Assembly (NCBI GenBank): GCA_019925105.1
Contig: JAHGAU010000020.1
Location: 372,001 to 436,000 of the forward strand
Direction: 5' to 3'
Origin: Niebla homalea
Taxonomy: Eukaryota > Ascomycota > Lecanoromycetes > Lecanorales > Ramalinaceae
DNA length: 64,000 bases
A program made the position numbers and the translations under genes. Positions 1 through 13,761 of the stretch are shown piece by piece (the first letter of the stretch is position 1; the number at the start of each line of letters is the position of its first letter). The notes under the pieces are model-generated. The model ran no database searches and was not told the origin of the DNA. It saw only the letters and a program-made list of their open reading frames with translations.

Positions 1-3000
1 TTATACCGCTCTGGTATTTATAGCCCCTTTAGTCCCTTATTAAGTGTAATTTTTCCGTTATTACTTTTTACCCTTAGGTTAACGGTAAGGTTTCTTAATT
101 AAGTTTTTAACCACTTTATTTATTTCTTTAATTAAGTTAAATTATAATAATAAACCCGTAATTATTATAAATTTAATAACCGCTTTAATATCCTTTTTAT
201 TAATAAGTATTTAACGATAATTATTAATCTTTACTTTTTTAATTAATCTTAATTTACACTCCTTAAATAATAAATAAAAGATTAATATATATATAACGTT
301 TTATTTTTATTATTTATATTTATAATTAACGTTAATCCGGTTACCGGCGTATATAATAAAGAGGAAATAAATTAAGCCGTTTTTATTTATTTAAAGTTAA
401 ATTATTAATACATTATTATTTTTCCTTATAATCTTATAATATTAAAGATACTTATTAATAATCTTATTATTATTTAATATTAAATACCCTTACCCTTAAG
501 GGATTAATTCTTTATATTTATATTAATACTTTATTTACCTCTTTATAATTTATAGGATAATCACCGTTAATTTTATTTTTATAGTTTTTTTCTTTTTTAT
601 TACTTTTACTTTTAATAAAAATTCATATACTTTTACGTTAACTTTTTAAATATAAGTTAAATTAATTTCTTTTTTAATTTACTTTCATTTAATTTCCGTA
701 AAAAGGATAAATACTTTTTTTTTTACGTTTTTTTTATTTAAGGCCTTTTATAGTTTTAATAAATACGTTCATTTCCTATTAACGTAATTAAGTTCGTACC
801 TTTTTTAAATTTTATTTAAGTAATTATTTGATTTAAAGTTAACTTTATTAATAATATAAAAACTTCGGATTTTAATATTAAAACGGGAATCGTTTTATAT
901 ACTTTATTTATTACTTTTAAATATTAATTTTAAATATTTTATAATTATTAAATAAGTTTTTTTTTATATTTAAGCGTACCCTTAAGTACGTATTAAATAA
1001 TTATTACGTACGTTAATATAAATTTTATAATTGTTTAATAAATAATTCTAATTTTTTATAAGGTAATTTTTTACGTTAATACTATAAAATAAATAAGGCT
1101 TTTCTTTTATAAAATTATTTTTTTTTAAACCTTTCTTATATAATCCTTTTAATCTAATTTCTTATTAGTTTATAAATTAAATATTTTAATATTAATTTCC
1201 GGTTTTATTATTATATTATTTAAGTTTATTATAGTTATTATATTATATAACTTTAAGCTTTTTATTATATAAATAAGTTTATATTTATACAGAACGAATT
1301 AAGTTTTATATATTTTTATTTATTATAAATAGATTTTATAAGCTTATTTTAACTTTAAATAATTTATATAAGTAAACGTATTATAAGTGAAAAAGTAAAT
1401 ATTATTAATAAAGTTTTTTATTTAAACTTTTTATTTTAATTTTATTAAGTTTTTAATAAACGGGCCATTAAAGAATAAGAATAAAATTAAAAAAATAAAA
1501 AACCCTTAAGGAATCCTTATTATTGCGGGCTTTATTGTATTTATTTTTTATTTTAAGTTAATTAACGTTATTTAATTACTTAAAAAACTTTCTATTTAAT
1601 TTATAAAGAAAAATAAAACTTTTTTCTTTTATAAATTATATAATAACCTTCGGTAATTTACTTTATTAAACGCCTTTATAATATTTAAAAAAAAAAGATT
1701 TACGATATAATTCTTTTTATGGCTTTATACCGTATATACGCTATTAATTAAGCCTTTAAAAACTGTTTTTATTAACCGTCTTTTTCTTGTTTTTATTTAT
1801 TAATTAAGGAGTAATTTATATTTTTCTATGTAATTACTTAAAATCTTTATAATTACCGTTTTTAAAGCCTTCCTTAACGTATAAAGGAATACTATAAATC
1901 TATATAACTTTACCTTTAAATGATTTAATTTAATTAATTTCTTAAGGATAATTATTTTAATTTCCTTAAATTTATAAAAATAATATTTTATATTAAAATA
2001 AACTTAAAATAAATAAGTAAAAACCTCTTTAAATAATAACGTTACTATAGATAAGAATTTATTTAATATACTATTAAGTCCGAAGGCCTTATCCTTCTTC
2101 GGTTTATTAATTATTTTAATTATTATTTTTTAAGTTATTATTTTATTTACTTTTATTAATTTAAGATATACCGTACCGTTAATATTTATTAAGTTAACTT
2201 TTAATAATAGGGGAAAAAACGCCCCTTTAAGAGCCTTAATTTTACCGTTAAAGGTATTCGTTACCGTACCGTTTAATCTTTTTAAAGATAAAAACTTAAA
2301 AATAAATTTAAGTTTTTTACTTTATTCTTTATTATATTTTATTAGCTTTTAAATATTATAAAGGGAAACCGTTAAATTATATATTATAGTCCGGAAGTAC
2401 GTTTATTTCATCTTCCGGATAATTTTCTCCTTTTTTTCTTAAGCTTCCTTTAACCGTTAAAGTATCTCCCGGTTCCTATATTTAACAGCTTATTTTATAA
2501 GCGCTTTTATTTTTATAATTACCTTTATATACTCCTTGTTTTAATAAATTTTGGCTCTTTAAAACGGCTTTATTATTAAGATTATAATATTAATTACTTT
2601 ATTTAAAGTTTTTATTACCTACTTTATAAAACGGTCGATTTATTCCTTATTATTAAGTTAAAAGAGCTTTATTAATTAAGATATTACTTTTACTGCCTTT
2701 ATAAATACTTTAACTTCCTTAACCGTTTTTTATACTTATTTAAACGGTAAAAACGGAGTCGTATTAACGGACCAGTTTAAAATCATTTATATTGGGACGT
2801 AATTTAAACCGTATTTTAGGTCCTTTTAGGGTCCGTATATTATAATTAAGTTAATAATACTTTCCGAGTTAAATATTAAGTTAATTATAATCCTAAGTTT
2901 ACGGCTTTTTATATAATAGCCTTTTTTAACGTTAATAATATAAAGTTAAATTATATAATAATTATTAATAGCTCCTTAAATTTAATATAATTAATCGTAT

Positions 3001-5363
3001 AACCGTCTTTATTCTATTAAATATAATAAAGATTAAAGTCCCTTATTAAAAGGTACTTATTAAGTATAATTATAATATCCTTAAGTAACAGGATTATAAA
3101 GGGTTTTTTCTTATTAACCGGTAACGGATTATACGTATTATAAATATTTAAATTACCCTTAATATCCTTTTTTTATATAATCCGGAATATATATAAATTC
3201 CCTTTATAATAAATAACGTTTTAATTATCGATATTTAACCTTTTATTAATAAAGAAATATGTTTATATCGTTTTATTATTTTTAAAGGTTAAATAGAAAC
3301 CATTTCTTAAGTTAATTAAAGAATAAATATACGGATTATATAATGGTTTTTATATTATTATAATATTAATATCTTTTATTTTTTTAAATTTAAATATTAA
3401 TATTATAGCTTTAATTACTTTTTTACGTACGTTATATTATATTACCCTTAAAAGCGTAAATATATTAAATATTAACGTCCGTTGGGCTTTTTTCGTTAAC
3501 TTTTATTTATATAAATAGTCTTTTTTTAAGGCCGAGTATTATTTATTTTAATCTTTTTATTATAATAATAATCCCGGTCGGGCGGCCGGCTTTAAGGATT
3601 AATATTATTATAAGCTTCCTTTTTTTTACGTTATCGGTTATTAGGTTTTACCCTTTTTTATTTAATAAACTTTATTTACGTTTTAAAACCGTTTTTAATT
3701 ATTTTATTAATTTAAATTTATATAAATTATAACGTTAAACCTTAATCGTTATTTTAATCTCCTTACGTTGGGTTTCCTTTACTCTTATTATATACCGTAA
3801 GTTTTACGTTAAGTAATTATTATTACTATATGCCGCGTATTTCGGCGTATTCTTTATTAAGCTTTTTATTATTAAGTTAACGTATTTATACGTATTATAC
3901 CCTTCGGTATATATTACGTACTTTATATTATTAAGGTACTTTATAATAATATGTTTATACCCTTAATATTTAAAGTATTAATAGATATCCATTATTTAAT
4001 CTTAAGGTCTCATTAATTTAAAGGATTTATTCTTTATTACCTTTTTATTAAGGATATTATTATATATCCTTATTAATATTACGCTTAAAATAATTATAAA
4101 GTATTTTTTTATATAATTAAAAACGTTTAACCTTTTTATTATAAGGAGGAAACTATAATTAATAATTTTTAATTTAGAATAAAAGACCGTATTCTTTTTT
4201 TCATCTATTTTAAAGTAATTTCCCCTTCTTCCCCCGTAAATTTTATTAGGTATATCCGTTTACCGTAATAGTAAAGGATTACCTTAATACCTTTACCGTT
4301 TTATACCCTTTTTTACCGGCTTATCCCTTTAACTTCTTTAACCTTTTTTTCGCCTTTAATAAGGTTATATTAAAAAGGATATCCCCGCTTTATAATTTAC
4401 GTATTATAATAATTTATTCTATTAATAGTTCTTTTATTATTTTAAACGCCTTTATTAATTATAGCGGGTTCACCTTTATTATTATATTCCTTTTTTCTTT
4501 ATTTAATAGTTATATAATTATTATTTTCGCTTTCCTTAATACCGCCGTTTTCTTTTTTACCTTTATTTCCTTTATTATTAATATTAATATTACTTTTATA
4601 ATTTTTATTATTTAACTTATCCCCGCTTTTTTTTTTTTTAAAGCTTTTTCCGTTACTCCCTTACTTTATACGTATCCTTTTTATTTCTTTTCGCTTTTAT
4701 CCGTTAACGCCCTTATTACCGCCCCTTAAGCTTTACGTAGCCTTTTTAACTCCCTTAAATTTCTTCCCGTATTTACGTAAAAGTCTTTTATTTTTTATAA
4801 CCCGATTTATAGTATCGGCTAAATCTTTAACGTAATATCCTTTTATTTAATTATAAGGAAGCCTTTTAACGCCTTTATTATCTTCTTTCCTTTTATTTTT
4901 CTTTTACGTATTTAATAATTACCTTTTTTTATAGCTTATTTTTATTTATTTAATATTTCTTTATTTTTATTTAGTTTTTTCTTAATTTATATATATTTAA
5001 TAAGGCCTTTTACGCCTCTATTTACCCTTTATCTGTCTTTACGTACCGTCCTCGTCCCCTTTACCCTTTATTTATTACCTTTTATAATAATACCTTTACG
5101 TATTATATACGTTCTTTTACGCGTATTTTATTAACTATAAACTCCCTATTTAATTTAAGGTTTTTTTATCTCATATTTATCGCGTTATTTATACGATTTA
5201 TTACCGTTCCTATTAACCTGGACCGTTTACCCTTCCTCCCCCTTTATTTTTATTATTATTCCGCTTCCGCTTATCGCATTTAAGGTATTATCCTTACTAT
5301 TACTTAAGCTATACACGCGTATATCGTTTTTGACCTCTGGGGTCCCGTTGTTCGTCGCCATCC
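1..5363 (-). mobile_element. LINE copy A1 (RIP-degraded, 3' end beyond window)
   Basis: This is a non-LTR retrotransposon read on the minus strand. Its 5' end is the ORF1 start at 5361, which reads MATNNGTPEV and continues mostly open for about 40 codons. Base 1 falls inside the 3' region: 1-80 aligns with RIP-type changes to the unmutated A4 copy at 42.3 kb, so roughly the last 0.3-0.4 kb is missing to the left. ORF2 reverse transcriptase relics are visible at 1.5 and 2.05 kb. Unlike copies A2, A3, B2 and C, no 5' leader of about 30 bp precedes the ATG, so the insertion is probably slightly 5' truncated. Sequence of another LINE (B1) starts directly after it, implying that A1 jumped into B1. 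Stops occur throughout, so nothing here can be functional. Assignment to the Tad1 clade is inferred. Confidence 0.88.
1495..2110 (-). pseudogene. LINE ORF2 reverse transcriptase relic in A1
   Basis: Minus-strand translation gives a KDKAFGLNSILNKFL block near 2110-2050, matching the LINE RT motif K-APGPDGIPN-L. About 0.55 kb further on, near 1530-1500, there is a degraded GIPQG-LL--ILF block with the Gln codon changed to a stop (CAA to TAA), corresponding to RT motif B. Both blocks recur at equivalent places in the other copies. Frames are interrupted by many TAA/TAG codons of RIP type. Only the two motif blocks are clear; the limits given are those of the motifs, not of the domain. Confidence 0.75.
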
Positions 5364-8300
5364 AATTAGCTATTATATTATATAACCTTAAGCTCTTAAT
5401 TATATAAATAAGTTTATACTTATATAGCGTAAATTAAGTTTTATAAGTTTTTATTTATTAAAAATAAACTTTATAAATTTATTTTAATTTTAAATAATTT
5501 ATACGTATAGAAATACTATAGATTAAGAAATAAATATTATTAATAAAGTTTCCAACTTAAACCTTTTATTTTAGCTTAATAAGCTTTTTAATTAATAAAT
5601 TATTAAAAAATAAAAAAAATATAAAAAAAATAAATAATCTTTAAGGAATTTTTATTATAGCGGGCTTTATTAAACTTATTTTTTATCTTAGGTTAATTAA
5701 TATAACTTAATTACTTAAAAAACTTTTCATTTATTTAATTAAGAAAAATAATATCCTTTTCTTCCTTAAGTTATATAGTAACCTTTAATAATTTACTTTA
5801 TTAAAAATATTTATAATATTAAGAAAAAAAAGACTTATAATATACTTCTTCCCGTAACCTTATATTATATATATATTATTAATTAATCCTTTAAAAGCTA
5901 TTTTTATTAGCCGATTTTTCCTTATTTTTATTTATTAATCGGGGAGAAATCCGTAATTTTTTATATAATTATTAAGGATTTTTATTATTATTATTTTTAA
6001 AACCTTTTTTAACGTATATAAGAGTATAATAAATCTATAAAACTTTACCTTAAAATAATCCGGCTTAATAAACTTCTTAAGGATAATCGTTTTTATTTCT
6101 TTAAACTTACGCGGGTAATAATTAACGTTAAAATATATTTAAAAGAAATAAATAAAAACCTTTTTAAACGGTAAAATTATTATTATTAAAAATCTATTAA
6201 GAATCTTATTTAATCCCGGGGCTTTATTTTTCTTTAATTTATTAATCGCTTTAATTATTATATTTTATATTATTATTTTATTTATTAATATAAGGTCAGG
6301 GTATAAAGTACTGTTAATATTATTTAAATTAATTTTTAACGGAGGAAAGAAAAATGCTCCTTTAAGGACCTTAATTTTACCGTTAAAGGTATTAATTAAT
6401 ATATTATCGGGTTTCTTAAGGGGCGGGAATTTAAAAATAAATTTTGATTTCCTATTTTATTTTTTATTATATTTCGTTAACTTTTAAATATTATAAAATA
6501 AAACCGTTAAGTTATATACCGTAAATTAAAAATATATTTACTTAATTTTCTTAATAATCCTCTTTTTTTTTCTTTTTAAATAACTTTTAATTAATTAAAT
6601 ATCTCCTGGTTTTTATACTTAAAAACCTGTTTAATTAACTTTTTTATTTTTATAATTACGGTTATATATTTTTTATTTTAATAGGTTTTAACTTTTTAAG
6701 AAAATTTTATTATTAAGATAGTTTTATTAATTATTTTATTTAATGTTTTTATTACTCACTTTATAAAGAAATCGATTTAATCTTTATTATTTAATTAAAA
6801 GAGGTCCGCGAATTATATTATTATTTTCTTTATTTTTATATAAATTTCTGTTTTTTTAACCGTTTTTTACGCCTTCCTTATTAATAATAATATAGTCATA
6901 TTAACGGTTTAATCTAAGGATATTTATATCAGTATATAATCCGAATTATATTTTAAGTCCTTTTATAACTTATATATTACGACCGCGTTAATAACCTTTT
7001 CCGTATTAAAGGTTAAATTAATCGTTATTTTAAATTTACGATTCTTTTATATAATAATCCTTTATAATATTAATAATAAGAAATTAACTTAAGCGGTAAC
7101 TATTAATAGGTTATCTAATTTAATATAATTTATTATACGCCCTTTTTCATTTTATATATAGTAATATAAGTTAAAATCTTTAAATAATATATATTTACTT
7201 AAAATAATTAAGACCTTTTTAAGTAATAATATAATAAAAGGTTTTTCCTTATTAACTAGTAACGGGTTATATACGTTATAAATATTAAAATCGCCCTTTA
7301 AGTCCCCTTCCCTTATAATATAAAGTATATAAAGGTTTTTATTATAATAAATAATATCCTAGTTATTTACGTTAAACTACTTATTTATAAAGAAGTATAT
7401 TTTAATCGTTTTATCCCCTTTAAAGGTTAAATAAAACCTTTTTTCCGGGTTAATAAATAAATATATATATAGGCTATATAATAATTCCTATATTATTATA
7501 ACGTTAATATCCTTAACTTCTTTAAACTTAAATATTAATATTATAACTTTAATTCCTTCATTATAAACGTTATATTATATTACTTTTAAAAACGTTAATA
7601 TATTATATATTAACTTTTATAAAGGCTTTTTCTTTTATATTTATTTAAGTTACGGACTTCCTATTAAAGTTAAGTATTTTTTAACTTAATACCTTCTTAA
7701 CTACCATTAAAGACATAGAACGGCCGGCTTTTAAAATTGGGATTATAAAAAGCTTTCTTTTTTTTACTGCTATTTACCCTTTATTATTTAATTAATTAAG
7801 CTTACGTCTTAAGGTTACCTTTAATTAATTTATTAAATTAATCTCATACGTATTCTACCGTTGGATTTTCACAGTTATCCAGGTTTCCTTATATTTAATC
7901 TCCTTAATTTTTATTATATATTTAAAATCCTATATTAAATATCCCTCCTTATTATACGTAATATATTTAAACGTACTCTTTATAAGCCCTTTAATTATTA
8001 ACTTTATATATTTATAAATATTATAACCTTTAATATAAACCGTATACTTTATAATATTAAAGTATTTTATAATAATATATTTATAGCTTTAATACTTAAA
8101 ATATTAATAAATATTAATTATCTTATTTTATAACCGAGTTATCTTAAGAAATCTTTTTTTAATAATCTTTTTATTTAAAATATTATTATATATCTTTATT
8201 AACGTTATACTTAATATAACGGTAAAATACCTTTTTATACGTTTTAAGGAGTTAAATCTTTTTATTATTGGCGGAAGCCTATAGTTAATAATCTTAAACT

Positions 8301-9494
8301 TTAAATAAAGAATTATATTCTCCTTTTTTATATTCCTTAACGTAACCTTTTTTTTAACTTCCTTAAAACGTAATAAATATATCTTATTTATTATAATAAT
8401 AAATAATTACCTTAAAACTTTAACCGATTTATACTTTTTTTTATTAATTTAAATTTTAGATTTTTTTAAGCTTTCTTTTATTTTTAAAAACGTTATATTA
8501 AAAAGGATATTCTTACTTTATAGTTTACGTACCGTAATAATTTATTTTATTAATAATTCCGTTATTATTTTAAAAGTTTTTATTAATTATAATAAATTTA
8601 TTTTTATTATTATATTCCTCTTTTTATTATTAAATAAATAAACCGTTATTATTTTTATTTTCCTTAATATAGTTGCCCTTTTTTTTATTATTTTTTTATT
8701 CTTTATTACGGGTACCCCCTTTATTACTTTTATTGCTTAATTCTTTTTTATTTAAGGGGCCGCCGTTTTTATACTTTTACTTTATATACTTAATTTTAAA
8801 CCGCCGTTTTTACTTTTTATTAACGTTTTTATTTTTACCTTTTAAAAGCCCCGTAAGCGCTCCGTTTCCCTTAATTTTACCTTTATTTTTATATAGAAGT
8901 CCTTTACGTTTTTTAATTTAATTTATAATATCGGTTAAATTTTTAACGTAATATCTTTTTATTTTATTATAAAGAGTCTTTTTAAGGTTTTTATTATTTC
9001 CTTTATTGTTTTTTCGCTTTCCTTTATTGGGCGACGTATTATTTCCGCCTTTTATTTTTAATCTTTTAAGGTCCCGTTTTCCTTATTAATTTTATTTCCC
9101 TTTTATATACCTTTAATAGTACTTTTATTGCGGTTTTCTTACCTTTTCCCCCCGCTTATACCCTTTATTATTAGTATTATATTGGCCTTTTTACCCCTTT
9201 ATTTACCTATTACCTCCGTATTATTATTACGTATTTTATACGTTTTAATATACGTATTTTATTAACCTTAATTTCCTTATTTATTTTAAGCATTATTTAA
9301 CTTATTATTATTATATTACCAGTACGCATCGTTGCCGTTTCTATTAATATAAGTTATTTACCCGTTTACCACCTTATTCTTAACTATTATATTACTTTTA
9401 CTTATCGCACTTAATATACTCCTCTCACTATTAGTAAAGCTATGCATATACGTATCGTTTTGGACCTCTGGGGTCCCTTTATTCGTCGCCATTC
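5364..9494 (-). mobile_element. LINE copy B1 (5' part; 3' part cut off by A1)
   Basis: This minus-strand LINE is of the second subfamily, closest to copies C and B2. Its ORF1 start is at 9492, giving MATNKGTPEV. Its left limit at about 5364 aligns with an internal point of copy C near 18050, so roughly 1.65 kb of 3' sequence is absent; it should lie left of A1, outside the window. The block KNKAPGLNKIL near 6230-6200 marks the reverse transcriptase. The 5' end has only GA before the ATG. The flank AAGAAATC cannot be tested as a TSD because the other side is not in view. All frames are broken by RIP-type stops. Confidence 0.85.
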
Positions 9495-10880
9495 AAGAAA
9501 TCAATATCCTTAATAATAACTTAAATAATAACTTTTTTAATACCTTAAAAATATTATTAATAATTAAGTGTTAAAAGAAATTTATTAATAAATTAAACTT
9601 AAAAAAAATATATTCCCGGATACTATTATACGTTAAAGAAAAAGAAAGGAAATATACGTAATAACCTTTAAGTAAATAATTAATGAAGGAAATTAAATTT
9701 TTTTTATGTTACCTTTATAATTTTTATTTTTATTTATTTTTTTTATAAAAAAAATTTATATTATTATTATTAATATTAATATTAATTTTATCTTTAATAA
9801 GAATTCAATTTTATCAGGATTATTTATTATTTAAGTTAAAATTTTATTATAGAATATTAAAATATCTTTATATAAAATGATTTTTAATAATAATAAAAGT
9901 AAAAGTTGAAACTTTATAAAGAAAAAGACTTAAACAAAAATCCTATATAAATATATTATTCAGGTTAATAAAAAGCCTATTTTTATTGTATAAATATAAA
10001 AATATAACTTTAATAATAAAACATCTCTTTTAAAATACGAATAAATTTATATATAAAAGGAAATCTTTAATATATAGTTTAAAATACGTTTATAACGATA
10101 TCCATAAGTCATATATTTAAAATTATAATAATACTTACAACTATCTAAAATTTTAAGATATATTAATATAATATTATGAATACTTTTATAAATAACAATA
10201 TTAATAAGTTTATTTATTTTAAATTATTAAAAGATTAAAAAAGATTAACCGTTTTATTATTTTTATTACGGATATTATATAAGTTAAAGTATTTACCGGT
10301 TTTTAACTTTTATTACTCATTAAAAGTATTTAACGAATTAAAATTAAACTACGTTATAAACGTTAAATATTTCTTTATTAATAAATATATAATATTTTTC
10401 TTTTTTATTAATAATATTATTATTATTTATAATAATTAATATATTGAAGAAGTTAATAAGTTTTAAGTCAAACTTTTTAATATTTATAAAATAAAATATA
10501 TTATTTATGAAGTATAATAATTCCTTAATATCTACGTTATATATAATAAAAAGCTGCGTTAATTACGTTTTTTAAAAATAATTATATGCATAAAATTATT
10601 GTAAAATTTAATATATAAGTAATAATAAAGTAAATATAACTTTTTATAGATAATTTAAAGATTTTAATTAAAAATAATAAATAAATAATATTATAATAAA
10701 TTTATATATATTGATAAATTATTAATTTTATTAACTTTTTAATAATAATAATACGTTCAAATATAGTTTTTATTTATTTAAAGTTATTAAAGTTCTTAAT
10801 AAACTTATTAAAATAATATTAAAAAGTAATTAAAAAACTATATAAGGTATTTAAGATAAATAAAATATTATATTATAATA
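9495..10880. other. AT-rich degenerate DNA, nothing recognised
   Basis: About 1.4 kb of TA-dominated sequence with no open frame of note and no motif I can assign. It keeps more CA and TG than the LINE copies do (for example around 9850-10200), so it is less completely mutated. It may be an older transposon remnant or single-copy spacer. Confidence 0.5.
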
Positions 10881-10996
10881 TTCCGGTAAATAAGACGGGA
10901 TATATTTTATAAAAAAAAACGGGATAAAAATAGAATAAAAATAAAACGGGATAAAATAAAACGGAATCGGGATTTATTAAGATCCCGTTAAGTTGA
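10881..10996 (+). repeat. GGGAT-element, degraded copy R0
   Basis: This is the weakest of five copies of a short GGGAT-rich repeat. It begins TTCCGGTAAATAAGACGGGA, matching the CTCCGGGAAGCGGGACGGGA start of the good copies with mostly G-to-A and C-to-T changes. It ends TTAAGATCCCGTTAAG, identical to copy R1. The middle is degraded to AT-rich sequence with spaced CGGGATAAAA blocks. Confidence 0.65.
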
Positions 10997-12354
10997 AAGA
11001 AGTATTATAAATAATATATATATTATTATACATAAATAAATTTGAAAATAAATATTTAAAAATTTAATATTAAAAATAAATTATTTATTTAATCCGATTA
11101 ATCCCATTAAAACTTAAAATCTTAATATATTTTAATTTTATTTTACCTGGATAAATATAAAATAAAATAGAATTTAACTTTATTTTATTTTACGTAAAGT
11201 AAAATAAATAAATTAAAAAATAATTTTATTCCGTTCCGTTTTCCGGAATATATTATAATCTTTAATATTTAAATTAATAATCCTCGAATTATATTTATTA
11301 TTTTATTAAACGCTATATTTACGGATAATCCGGAAACTTAAAAAGCTTATAAAAATATAAATATAAATCTTTAAATAATATAACATATTAAACGGTTTTT
11401 AAGTAAAAAAATATTATTATTAACTTAGTAAAAATCAAACTTTATATTATATTAATAACGGGTAAAAAATAAATATAATAAAATGAATTATTTAAAGAAA
11501 TTGACTTAAACGTAAATTATAAAGGTAAAATTTAATATAATAATATATAAATAACTTAGATTTTTATAAATAATAACTTTTAATTTATTATTTAACTTAA
11601 ATATATCGATATATATTATTATTAATTATATTGATAAATTTAAAATAAAAAGATTTATATTAGTTAAAGCTTAATAATTATGATTTTAATAAATAAATTG
11701 ATTAAAACTTTTATGTTATAAAAATATTAAGAGTTTATATAGCTTTTAAGTTTTAAAAATAAAAAATGAAAGGAAAAACTACTTACGTAATATAACTGAA
11801 TAAAACCTTAGAAACGTTATTTTTAAAAAATTTAACTTTTAAAAATTATGATTATAAGTTTATAAATTAGATATACGATAATTTTTTTAAGTTGAATTAT
11901 TCTTATAAATTTTTAATTTTTCTCTTTTTTTTTAACTTTTTATAATAAATACTTAATAATAATTATTTTATAACTTTATATATATATATACCCAAAGCTT
12001 AATTAAATATATTGAAAGCCTTAAAGCCAATTACTATATAAAAATTTTATTATTATAATTATTATTATTTTTTTAATTTTTTTTAAAAACGTATTTATTA
12101 TTATTCCCGTTATACCGATAAAGCTTAAATATAATAAAAAAATAATTACATAAGAATAAATAAGATTAATATTATTATTACAATAATAATATGATCTTAA
12201 GGAGGTATATTAACCAGTATATTACGGACATAAAATACGGATGAAGAGTATTATAAAACAATTATATAAATAATATTCAGATATCCTTATAATACGTATA
12301 AATACTATTCTTTAAATACATATTTTATAACGCTTAATTATTTACTTATAAGTC
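10997..12354. other. AT-rich degenerate DNA; 3' half paralogous to 13.2-13.7 kb
   Basis: No gene is recognised. From about 11830 to 12340 the sequence is a diverged paralogue of 13205-13713. Shared anchors are an AAAGCTTAATTAA block followed by a TTTTATTATTATAAT block, then AATATAATAAA and a CTTAAG segment in the same order and at similar spacing. The pair therefore looks like two copies of one unidentified element, both heavily mutated. Confidence 0.5.
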
Positions 12355-12495
12355 CTCCGGGAAGCGGGACGGGATGGGACGGTTTTTTGATTCACTTATC
12401 CCATCCCGCGTGGGACGGGATAAGGATATATCCTATCCTATCCCATCCTTATCCCGGCGGGATAGGATCGGGATATATTAAGATCCCGTTAAGAC
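12355..12495 (+). repeat. GGGAT-element, copy R1
   Basis: The left end is CTCCGGGAAGCGGGACGGGA and the right end is GGGATATATTAAGATCCCGT. Inside are alternating GGGAC/GGGAT and ATCCC/GTCCC runs that can fold back on each other. It is far more GC-rich than its surroundings. The same ends occur in copies at 33531 (inverted), 34457 and 41275 (inverted). There is no coding capacity. No convincing TSD or terminal inverted repeat was found, so the mobilisation class is unknown. Confidence 0.85.
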
Positions 12496-12634
12496 GCGGG
12501 GTAAAAAAGGGGTATAGCCAAAATAGTAAATTAATAAAATTTATTCTTTTATTTTTATATTTATATTTACTTTAAAAAAAAGAAAAAAAAAAGGAGAGAA
12601 AAAAAAAAATTTATTATATTAAATATTAATTTCT

Positions 12635-12791
12635 TGTTATGTGCATACATAGCATGGGGGATACGCGGAAGCATTCATAGGTGTAGGACACTCTTTGTAC
12701 GTAGAGGACAGATGATCCTTAGGATCCCATCTGCATTCAGGTAGAATCATCATTCATACATTATCATACTTTTTTGGTCCATACACCAATA
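12635..12791 (+). mobile_element. solo LTR, family 1, copy 1 (157 bp)
   Basis: The segment starts TGTTATGTGC and ends CACCAATA. It is flanked by a perfect 5-bp duplication TTTCT (12630-12634 and 12792-12796). The other copy at 37893 ends CACCAACA, so the terminal CA has become TA here by a C-to-T change. TG...CA ends, a TGTT/AACA inverted repeat and a 5-bp TSD are the hallmarks of an LTR left after recombination between two LTRs. The body retains many CA and TG dinucleotides, unlike the surrounding RIPed DNA. No internal region or PBS/PPT is adjacent. Confidence 0.9.
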
Positions 12792-12796
12792 TTTCT

Positions 12797-13512
12797 TTTA
12801 ATTATTATAACGTATTAAATTAAGTCCCCATTATATTTATAATAAAACCATAAAAGACCGTTTTATTAAAGAATTTAATAAGGATAACGTAATATACGGA
12901 AAAGTTATTATTAATATTAAGGTACTTACGGGTAAAAGGGTAATTAACCTTTATAAATATCATTTATAAATTTAATTCCGCCTTTAATACTTTATTAATT
13001 ACTATGTTAAAAACTAAAGGTATTAACTTTACCGGTAAAAATCACCTTCTTTATTATAAAAAGAAACCCTTTATATCTATTATAAAAATTAAAAAACTTT
13101 ACTTCCTTAATAATAATATTAAGAACTTTATTAAATCCAATAAAACTACTATATTATAAAAAATAAAAGACTTAACTTAAAAAATACCGGAGATGTCGTT
13201 TTAAGAGATTTAGTTCTTAAAAAATTATAACTATAAACCGGGCATTAAAGAATTTTTCAGGTTCTTTTAATTTTATGGTTTTCTTATTTTTTTTTAATTA
13301 TTTACGGTAAGATACCTAGTGATAATTATCCTACGGATATATATATACGTATACTTAAAGCTTAATTAAGTAAATATAAAGCCCCGGAATTAATCAACAT
13401 ATAAAGATTTTATTATTATAATCATTATTATAACCATCAGATTTTTTAATTTTTGAAATTATTACCCTTTATTAAGGAATCCTAATACGTTATTAAAATT
13501 TATTAAAATTTG
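12797..13512. other. degenerate element relic, unidentified
   Basis: The plus strand has short open blocks, for example about 37 codons near 12840-12970 in one frame and a run reading PFISIIKIKKLYFL near 13068-13110 in another. The stops between them are of RIP type, so this was probably protein-coding transposon sequence. I cannot name the family. The stretch from about 13205 is the paralogue of 11.8-12.3 kb. Confidence 0.4.
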
Positions 13513-13578
13513 AAAGTAAAAAGACGGTTACGTTATTAAGACTCAAAAGTAAAGAGACGGTTACGTTATTAAGACTTA
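13513..13578 (+). repeat. 33-bp tandem duplication
   Basis: Two adjacent 33-bp units starting at 13513 and 13546 share AAAGTAAA-AGACGGTTACG and TTATTAAGACT. They differ at only two positions (A/G and C/T), consistent with duplication followed by transitions. Confidence 0.9.
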
Positions 13579-13713
13579 AATATAATAAAGAGATAATTAA
13601 GTAAAGATATCTAGAATTATTATTAATAACAATAATCTTAAGAAAATATATCAATTAGTAAATAGGAGTATTATTAAGGCCTTATATAAGCATTATTAAA
13701 AGGCTTTTATAAC

Positions 13714-13761
13714 GCGTATATATATAAGTACCTGCCAGCGTATATATATAAGTACCTGCCA
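13714..13761 (+). repeat. perfect 24-bp tandem duplication
   Basis: Two identical 24-bp units (13714-13737, 13738-13761) begin GCGTATATATATAAG and end TACCTGCCA. The TATATATATAAG core resembles a TATA box. The units lie at the edge of a stretch that has kept CA dinucleotides. Confidence 0.92.

Noticed and set aside
8673..8921. Open frame of 82 codons on the plus strand, hydrophobic (Leu/Phe-rich)
   Set aside because: It is antisense to ORF1 of LINE B1. The frames at 55768-55953 (antisense in A3) and 23506-23688 (antisense in D) are the same kind of shadow, produced by A/G-rich coding strands read backwards.
12387..12575. Open frames over the GGGAT-elements (also 33492-33680)
   Set aside because: They only translate the ATCCC/GGGAT repeats plus flank (Pro/Tyr/Ser-rich) and differ between copies.
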